Assembly (NCBI GenBank): GCA_003170275.1 | Contig: PNAM01000037.1 | Location: forward strand, 400 to 64,399 | Length of the DNA: 64,000 nt | Origin: Myxococcales bacterium | GTDB taxonomy: Bacteria > Myxococcota_A > Polyangia > Palsa-1104 | Reading direction: 5' to 3' | Part shown: piece after piece, positions 58,616 to 64,000 of the stretch | How the letters are laid out: each line of letters begins with the position of its first letter | Numbering within the stretch: the stretch's first letter is position 1 | The notes under the pieces: generated by a model | Database searches by the model: none | What the model was told of the DNA's origin: nothing | The model's input: only the letters and a program-made list of their open reading frames with translations | Position numbers and translations under genes: made by a program

Positions 58616-60481
58616 CTAACGACCGCGTAGGACGGTGCCGAACTTGCCGACGGCGTAGAGGCCGTTGGGGCCGTTGCCGTAGAGGAAGTAGAGGAGGTTC
58701 TCGGTGCCGCTGGGCTGTTGCGTCCAGTTGGTGCCGCCGTCACGCGAGTGGAAGATGCGACCGGTCGAGCCGGCGGCGTAGAGGTCGCCGGCCGAGGCGC
58801 CCCAGCCGGCGTACAGCACGTCGTCGCTGCACAGCGTGTGGCGCGTCCACGAGGAGCCGTCGTTGTCAGAGCGCAGGTGGGTGCAGCCCGCGCCGACCAC
58901 GTGCACAGTGCCGGCGTCGTCGCTCCAAACCGTCCACAGCGATTGGTCGGTGCCGCTGACTTCCTTTTCCCAGCGCTCCGAGCCGACGGTGGAGGTGAGG
59001 ATGAGGCCGTTGGTGCCGACCGCGTACAGCCGGCCGCCGTCGTGCCAGAGCGCGTGCAGGTACTCGGTGGTGCCGCTGCTCTGCACGGCCCAGCTTTCGC
59101 CGCCGTCGGTCGAGTGCAACAGCGTTCCGTTCTGACCGCCGGCGTAGAGCGACTGTGGGCTCACCGCCAACAGCGCGTTGAGCGACGAGGTGGTGCCGCT
59201 CGCCGGGCGCGTCCAGCTCGCGCCTCCGTCAGTGGAGCGCAGCAGCGCGCCGTACCAGCCGGTGACCACCAGCAGCCCGTGCCCGTCGCCCCACACGTTG
59301 GTGAGGTCCTCGTGGACCCCGGTGGGCAGCGTCGACCAGCTGTCGCCATCGTCGGTGGAGCGCATCACCAGGCCGCGCTGGCCGACCGCGATCACGGTGT
59401 GCGCGCCGTCGCCCCACACCGCGAACAGCTCCTCGTCGCGTGCGCCGGCGGTCTGCACGGTCCACAGGCCGGCCCGCTGCGCCGCGACCCGGCCCGCGCG
59501 AAAGCTGTGCAGGAGCAGCCCGCCCGAGCCCGCGGCGTACGCGTCGCCCGCGGCCGCGCCCCACACCGCCATCAGGTCCGAGCTGGTGCCGCTCGGCTGC
59601 GGGCTCCAAGCGGACGCGCCCGCGCGATGCAGGATCGTGCCCTTGAGGCCGACCGCATACCATTCGCCGGTGGCGTCGCCCCACACGTCGCGCAGATCGC
59701 GCGCCGAGCCGCTCTTCTGCTCGCTGAAGGTGGCGCCGCCGTTCTTGCTCTCGACGATCACGCCGCCGTCGCCGACCGCGCACACCACGCCGTGCGCGAC
59801 GGCCACGCCCCACAGCGTCTGGGTGGTGCCGCTCACCAGCGCGGTCCAGCTGGTGCCCTGATCGGTCGAGCGCAACATCGTGCCGCCCAAGCCGGTCACG
59901 TAGACGCCGTCGCTCGCGCTGCCGCCGAGGCCGGAGAGCAGCTGGTCCGTGCCGCTCTTCTGCAGCGTCCAGGTGGCGCCCGCGTCGCTGGTGTGCAGGA
60001 TGGTGCCCTTCTTGCCGACCACGTACACGTCGCCGGGGCCCGAGCCCCACACGGCGTAGAGGATCTCGGTGGAGCCGCTCGACTCCGAGAGCCACGTCGC
60101 GCCCCCGTCGGTGGTGTGCAGGATGACCCCGTCGTGTCCCACCACGTACACGTCCGAGGCGCTGGCGCCCCACGCGCTCCACAGATCGTTGGTGACGCCG
60201 CTCGCCTGCGGGGTGAACGGGCCGCCGTTGCGCGACACCAGGATCGTGCCGTGCTCGCCGACGGCATACACCACGCCGCCGGTGCCCCATACGTTGCCGA
60301 TCAGGTTGCCGCTCGGGCGCGGGTTGGCCCAGGTCCACGAGACCGCCGCGCGCGCGACCGCGTGCGGGCGATGCTTGAGCTTCTTGCCGTAGCGCACGCC
60401 GGCCCAGACGACCGCGCCGAAGATCATCAACACCAACAGCCAGTGGCGACGGGGCGATGGGGGCTCGGGCTTGGAGGTCAC
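58616..60481 (-). CDS. BNR/YCF48-like beta-propeller protein with N-terminal membrane anchor
   Basis: 621 residues. One transmembrane helix (about 14-28, WLLVLMIFGAVVWAGV) anchors about fourteen repeats of the form V(G)xxGTILHTTDGGATW (for example GHDGVILHTTDGGATW, GKKGTILHTSDAGATW, GQNGTLLHSTDGGESW), each with the S/T-x-D-x-G-x-T/S-W Asp-box. This is a BNR/YCF48 propeller, possibly two rings. The Asp-boxes are structural and there is no sialidase arginine triad, so an enzymatic role is unlikely. Members bind proteins or glycans at the surface. It is 15 bp downstream of the GH18 gene on the same strand. Confidence 0.88.
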   Translation of the reverse strand: MTSKPEPPSPRRHWLLVLMIFGAVVWAGVRYGKKLKHRPHAVARAAVSWTWANPRPSGNLIGNVWGTGGVVYAVGEHGTILVSRNGGPFTPQASGVTNDLWSAWGASASDVYVVGHDGVILHTTDGGATWLSESSGSTEILYAVWGSGPGDVYVVGKKGTILHTSDAGATWTLQKSGTDQLLSGLGGSASDGVYVTGLGGTMLRSTDQGTSWTALVSGTTQTLWGVAVAHGVVCAVGDGGVIVESKNGGATFSEQKSGSARDLRDVWGDATGEWYAVGLKGTILHRAGASAWSPQPSGTSSDLMAVWGAAAGDAYAAGSGGLLLHSFRAGRVAAQRAGLWTVQTAGARDEELFAVWGDGAHTVIAVGQRGLVMRSTDDGDSWSTLPTGVHEDLTNVWGDGHGLLVVTGWYGALLRSTDGGASWTRPASGTTSSLNALLAVSPQSLYAGGQNGTLLHSTDGGESWAVQSSGTTEYLHALWHDGGRLYAVGTNGLILTSTVGSERWEKEVSGTDQSLWTVWSDDAGTVHVVGAGCTHLRSDNDGSSWTRHTLCSDDVLYAGWGASAGDLYAAGSTGRIFHSRDGGTNWTQQPSGTENLLYFLYGNGPNGLYAVGKFGTVLRGR

Positions 60482-60496
60482 GGCCCCGCGATCGTA

Positions 60497-61582
60497 CTAC
60501 GGAACGATCGGGGCCGTGCAGTCGCCGAGCGACAGTTTGGTGCACACCGCCGAGGCGAGCAGCTGCGCGTCGGGGTTGCTCGGCGACGCGGCGCCGCTCG
60601 GCTGCTTCTCGATGCTCCACAGCATCATGCCGGCGGCGTGGTTGGCCATCACCGTGTCGGCGAGCGACTGCACCTCGCCGATGGTGACGATGTGACCGCC
60701 CCACGCTTCGGGCGGCACCTCGACGCCCATCACCACCGCGCCCTTGAAATAGCTCTGGTACGCGGCGAGCGCCTGCGCCGGGTCGTAGGTCGGACCGGCG
60801 TCGTAGGACATCACGTTGACCAGATCGAGCGCTTGCGCCGCATTCGATCGGAACAGCGCGAGCGAGATGCCGGCGTAGGCGCTGGCCGGCTGCGCGTTGG
60901 CCCAGGCGCCCTCGCCGTACGCGCCCACGCTCCACGAGGCGATCGAGACCATCGCCGGTCGCGGGATCGCCGCGCGGAAGGCGCTCACCACCGAGATCAG
61001 CTCGGCGTCGGAACCGCAGGTCACGTGCCCGCCGGTGGCCGCGCAGCTCGGGTTGGCGGGCTCGTAGTCGAGGTCCACGCCGTCGAGCGCGAAGTCGGTG
61101 ATGAACGCGGCGACCGTCGCGGCGTTGAAGTTGGTCCAGGTCGCGTAGCTCGCGCCGCCGACGGAGACCAGCACGCGCGTACCCGGATGCGCGCCGTGCA
61201 GTGCGGCGATCGCGTCGCGCAGCGTCGGGCCGTCGTAGGGAAAATCCAGGCCGGTGCCGGACAGGCTGTGGCTGCCGGCGACGTAGCTGGCGTCGGGGCG
61301 CATGAAGGTCAGGTTGACCACGTCGAGGTAGCCGGGCAGGTGCGCGAGCTGCGTCTCGGCGCCGGTCGCCTTCCACGGCTGCGACCAGCTCTGTAGATAG
61401 CCGACGAACAGCTCGCCGGAGGGCATCCCGCTGCCACCGGGATTGCCGCTCCCGGGATCGGGATTGGGCGACGGCGTGCCGCCGCCATGGGAAGGCGGCG
61501 ACGGCGCGGGCCCGGGGCTCATCGCAGCGCTGCATCCGATCGAGAACACGAGAAAGCCGGCGAGGCCGAGCGAGCGGGTCAT
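60497..61582 (-). CDS. Glycoside hydrolase family 18 (chitinase-like) lipoprotein
   Basis: 361 residues; lipobox LVFSIGC (Cys17) and a Pro/Gly/Ser-rich linker (about 20-52) that holds the domain away from the membrane. GH18 domain: LFVGYLQSWSQPW, VLVSVGGASYATWTNF (SxGG), LDGVDLDYEPANPS with the catalytic DxxDxDxE (Glu in DYEP), VNVMSYDAGPTYDP and the C-terminal MMLWSIEKQPSG. All catalytic residues are kept, so it is likely active on chitin, peptidoglycan-like or other N-acetylglucosamine polymers. It precedes the propeller gene in a leftward pair. Confidence 0.92.
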   Translation of the reverse strand: MTRSLGLAGFLVFSIGCSAAMSPGPAPSPPSHGGGTPSPNPDPGSGNPGGSGMPSGELFVGYLQSWSQPWKATGAETQLAHLPGYLDVVNLTFMRPDASYVAGSHSLSGTGLDFPYDGPTLRDAIAALHGAHPGTRVLVSVGGASYATWTNFNAATVAAFITDFALDGVDLDYEPANPSCAATGGHVTCGSDAELISVVSAFRAAIPRPAMVSIASWSVGAYGEGAWANAQPASAYAGISLALFRSNAAQALDLVNVMSYDAGPTYDPAQALAAYQSYFKGAVVMGVEVPPEAWGGHIVTIGEVQSLADTVMANHAAGMMLWSIEKQPSGAASPSNPDAQLLASAVCTKLSLGDCTAPIVP

Positions 61583-61744
61583 GCGGGCTCCTGGTCGATG
61601 TGCAGCTCGTTTGCAGCGGCGGTGCCACCTGCCCGAATTTGCAACTAGCAGTCATCGTGAACGAAATCGCCGCCAGCCCGGCGCACGGGCGGGGCCTCGA
61701 GGTGCCGCATGTCCACCGCCGGTTGACTCTGGCACACTCGAATC

Positions 61745-63193
61745 GTGCGGCGATGGGCGCTCCTGGCGACGATCGTGTTCGCGTGCGGATGCACGCCGCT
61801 CGAGCACGCGTTCACCTGCACCACCGACGACATGTGCCGCGACGGAAGCCTGCAGGGCTTGTGCGAGGCGACGCGCGCGTGCAGCTTTCCCGACGCTAAC
61901 TGCGGCAGCGGGCGGCGCTACGGCAGCGCATCGGCCGCCGCGCTGGCGCTCACCTGCGTCGACGGGACGCCGCCCGACGGTGGCGCTGCCGACGGCCCGC
62001 CGGCTCCCCATTGCGGAGAGCTGGGCGAGCCGTGCTGCGCGGGCGCGACGGCGTGCACCTCGCCGATGACCTGCACGATGGGCGTGTGCTCGGGCTGCGT
62101 GACGGCGGTCGCGACCGGCGACGCGCACACCTGCGCGCTGCGCACCAACGGTACAGTCGTGTGTTGGGGCAAGAACGACGCGGGCCAGCTCGGCACCGGC
62201 AACACCGCCGACTCGCTGGCGCCCGCGCTGGTGATCGCGCCGGGCGGGGCGCCGCTCGACGGCGTGATCGAGCTGGCGGCCGGCGCGGCGCATACCTGCG
62301 CGCGACGCAGCGCCGGGACCGTCCTGTGCTGGGGTAACGGCTCCGACGGTCAGCTCGGCGACGCGGCCAGCCCGCCCACGCAATCAACGCCCGGCTTGAT
62401 CGGCATCAGCGACCTCGGCGACATCGCCGCCGGCAGCCGCCACAGCTGCGCCGCGCTCAACGACGGGCGCGCCTACTGTTGGGGCAAGAACGACGGCGGG
62501 CAGCTCGGCACCCCGCCACCCGCGGGCACCAACGGGCCGGCCGCGGTGCTGATCGGCGGCACGCAGCTCGACAACGTCGCGCGGATGGCGGGCGGCGCGA
62601 CGCACACCTGTGCGATCCGCAAGGACCAGACGCTGTGGTGCTGGGGCTCCAACAACGCCGGCGAGCTGGGCAACGGCGGAACCAGCGCGAGCGCCGGGCC
62701 GGTGGCGGTAAGCGTGCTCGGCGCGATGCTCGCGGACGTCAGCGCGGGCAGCGCGTTCACCTGCGCGGCGCTCGCCTCGGGCGGCGTGTCGTGCTGGGGT
62801 GCGGACCTGCAGGGCCAGAGCGGACAGCCCGCATCCCCGTCGGTGAGCGTCCCCACCGCAATCGCCGGCCTGACCCTGGTCACCCAGCTCGCGGCGGGCA
62901 CCGACCACGTCTGCGCGCGCCGCAGCGACGGCACCGCCGTCTGTTGGGGCCGCAACCAGCGCGGCCAGCTCGGCGATTCCACGCAAGCCGACCGCGCGCA
63001 GTTCGCCCCGGTCCTCGACCCAGCCAACCAACCCGTCACCCACGTGACCCGCGTCGCGGCCGGGCTCGCGCACGGTTGCGCCATCCGCGCTCAAGGGGTG
63101 ATCTGCTGGGGCGCCAACGAATCCGGCCAGCTCGGCGACGGCAAGCTCCAGGACCGCACGACCGCCACCACGTCGCTCATGGCCTGCCCGTAG
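61745..63193 (+). CDS. RCC1-type propeller lipoprotein with 'SGRRY' Cys domain
   Basis: 482 residues from GTG 61745; lipobox IVFACGC (Cys16). The first 60 residues repeat the Cys-rich domain of the protein at 38711-39013 (AFTCTTDDMC, GLCEATRACSFPDANCGSGRRYG). A second Cys-rich linker (CGELGEPCCAG, CTSPMTCTMGVCSGC) leads to seven RCC1 repeats of about 50 residues, each with CWGxNxxGQLG (for example CWGKNDAGQLGTG, CWGNGSDGQLGDA, CWGANESGQLGDG). Seven repeats make one closed seven-bladed propeller. The CTC/ALR segments before each blade (HTCALR, HTCARR) pair a Cys with the CWG Cys. It converges on the TPR gene, 4 bp apart. Confidence 0.91.
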   Translation: MRRWALLATIVFACGCTPLEHAFTCTTDDMCRDGSLQGLCEATRACSFPDANCGSGRRYGSASAAALALTCVDGTPPDGGAADGPPAPHCGELGEPCCAGATACTSPMTCTMGVCSGCVTAVATGDAHTCALRTNGTVVCWGKNDAGQLGTGNTADSLAPALVIAPGGAPLDGVIELAAGAAHTCARRSAGTVLCWGNGSDGQLGDAASPPTQSTPGLIGISDLGDIAAGSRHSCAALNDGRAYCWGKNDGGQLGTPPPAGTNGPAAVLIGGTQLDNVARMAGGATHTCAIRKDQTLWCWGSNNAGELGNGGTSASAGPVAVSVLGAMLADVSAGSAFTCAALASGGVSCWGADLQGQSGQPASPSVSVPTAIAGLTLVTQLAAGTDHVCARRSDGTAVCWGRNQRGQLGDSTQADRAQFAPVLDPANQPVTHVTRVAAGLAHGCAIRAQGVICWGANESGQLGDGKLQDRTTATTSLMACP

Positions 63194-63197
63194 CGGC

Positions 63198-63875
63198 TTA
63201 GCGCGGAAGGGGGCGACGGGCGACCACCGCGAAGCGGATGATGCCGGAGAGCAACAGGGCCGCGCCGGCGGAGAACGTGAGGATGCCGGCGAGACGCTCG
63301 CTCTCGGCGGTGCGGCCGGCGGCGGCCATGGCGACGAACTGATCGTAACGGGGCGCGGCGTTGGCGGCCTGCACGCCGGATTCGCCAACGCCCCACAGCG
63401 CGCCGCCCGTGCCGGCGACGGCGAGACCGACGGCGGTGAGGGCGGCGCCGGCGACGTCAGGTTGCCAGCGGCGGTTGGGCGCGGAGGCGACGACGGCGGG
63501 CGGCGGCGCGGGCATCGCGCCGGGCTGGGGCGCGGGCGGAGAGGGCGGCGGGAGCTGGGCTTCGCAACGCTCGAGGTTCTGACGCGCGCTCGCGGCGGCG
63601 CGTTCGGACGGATCGGTGCGCAGAAACGCGCGGTAGCTGGCGACCGCCGCGGCGCAGTCGCCGCCCAGACGTTGCGCCTGGCCGAGCGCGTAGAGGAAGT
63701 CGGGGCGCGGATCGAGCTGATAGCCAGCGCGAAAGGCGGCGATCGCCTCGGCGTACTGCCCGGTCGCGTAGCTGCGCAGGCCGCGCTCGAGGAGCTCCTG
63801 CGGATCGGCCGGCGGATCGGCGCGCGCCATCGAGCAGGCGAGGAGCAGCGCGATCGCGAGCGACGCGCGGATCAT
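63198..63875 (-). CDS. Periplasmic TPR protein with C-terminal membrane segments
   Basis: 225 residues; signal MIRASLAIALLLACSMARA. Residues about 28-105 hold TPR-like helices (ERGLRSYATGQYAEAIAAFRAGYQLDP, AAAVASYRAFLRTDPSERAAA). A Pro-rich linker (LPPPSPPAPQPGAMP) is followed by two hydrophobic segments (about 142-160, 192-215). The layout Pro-linker, helix, charged loop, helix resembles 39013-39531, and small proteins of this shape sit next to kinase genes in myxobacteria. The ATG overlaps the stop of the next upstream gene (ATGA). No domain with known activity. Confidence 0.78.
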   Translation of the reverse strand: MIRASLAIALLLACSMARADPPADPQELLERGLRSYATGQYAEAIAAFRAGYQLDPRPDFLYALGQAQRLGGDCAAAVASYRAFLRTDPSERAAASARQNLERCEAQLPPPSPPAPQPGAMPAPPPAVVASAPNRRWQPDVAGAALTAVGLAVAGTGGALWGVGESGVQAANAAPRYDQFVAMAAAGRTAESERLAGILTFSAGAALLLSGIIRFAVVARRPLPR

Positions 63876-64000
63876 CGCGGCGGCAACGGCGCATCGAGAT
63901 CGACGCGCGGGGCGTGCGGCGCGTGCGTGCGCACTACGCGCTGCGGATGCGGCGCAGGCGGTGGGCGACGGTCGTGCGCCGTGGCGGTCGGGATCGGCTT
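63872..64000 (-). CDS. 3' end of a leftward gene cut by the right edge (Pro-rich tail)
   Basis: The last 42 codons and the TGA stop are visible. The stop overlaps the start of the TPR gene by 4 bases (ATGA), which strongly supports this frame. The translated end is rich in Pro, His and Arg (DRRPPPAPHPQRVVRTHAP) with an acidic last turn (RVDLDAPLPPR). This is the kind of disordered tail that ends Ser/Thr kinases or TonB-like proteins, but nothing conserved is left to identify it. The start lies beyond the window. Confidence 0.6.
   Translation of the reverse strand, partial: KPIPTATAHDRRPPPAPHPQRVVRTHAPHAPRVDLDAPLPPR

Overview
This 64 kb window is one dense, high-GC stretch (about 62-70 % in the few lines I counted by hand). 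Genes usually abut or overlap by 1-16 bases. Three things suggest a Myxococcota/deltaproteobacterial-type chromosome: the GC content, the many type II (lipoprotein) signal peptides followed by Cys-rich or Asp-Leu-Ser-rich segments, and the mix of FHA/Ser-Thr kinase signalling, Ku/LigD end joining and many beta-propeller lipoproteins. That placement is inference. I saw no rRNA, tRNA, CRISPR array, transposase or phage gene.

Layout. (1) 1-10.5 kb is housekeeping: 5' part of secA, queF, pssA, a large stand-alone radical SAM protein, an alpha/beta hydrolase, a ribbon-helix-helix/LRV-repeat fusion, and a FemAB-like acyltransferase-clpS-clpA chain. (2) 10.6-30.5 kb is a surface-polysaccharide locus: a promoter, a family 2 glycosyltransferase (GT2), a Wzm/Wzt-type ABC exporter, a DUF616 transferase, several more GT2 enzymes (one a tandem enzyme), two SAM methyltransferases, two phytanoyl-CoA-dioxygenase-like oxygenases, a 12-repeat NHL-propeller lipoprotein and a cellulose-synthase-like processive transferase coupled to a LytM (M23) lipoprotein. 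(3) 31.3-36 kb carries bacterial NHEJ: ku in an operon with a MerR-HTH/TPR protein and a lipoprotein, divergent from a three-domain ligD. (4) 36-46 kb has a TPR protein, a tightly overlapping four-gene operon with a DUF72 protein, an ADH/GST pair, and a three-gene DUF1549-like/DUF1501/haem-motif lipoprotein operon. (5) 46-64 kb is rich in exported proteins: two paralogous modular Cys-rich lipoproteins (the first overlapping a FadL-type porin gene), FHA and phosphoesterase genes, a zinc-ribbon Ser/Thr kinase, an FMN hydroxyacid oxidase, a TrmN6-like methyltransferase, BNR- and RCC1-type propellers, a GH18 lipoprotein and a TPR protein.

How it works together. Region 2 reads as a complete assembly-and-export line: GT2 enzymes build a glycan, methyltransferases and oxygenases may modify or cap it, and the ABC pair exports it. 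Regions 4-5 look like envelope and signalling functions with many lineage-specific lipoproteins. The most unusual items are the A-B(n)-C modular Cys-rich lipoprotein family, a 29-bp perfect inverted repeat with a 37-bp tandem duplication that supplies both flanking genes' last codons, a shared coiled-coil/S-H-[ST]-W tail on a glycosyltransferase and a methyltransferase, and the RHH-LRV fusion.
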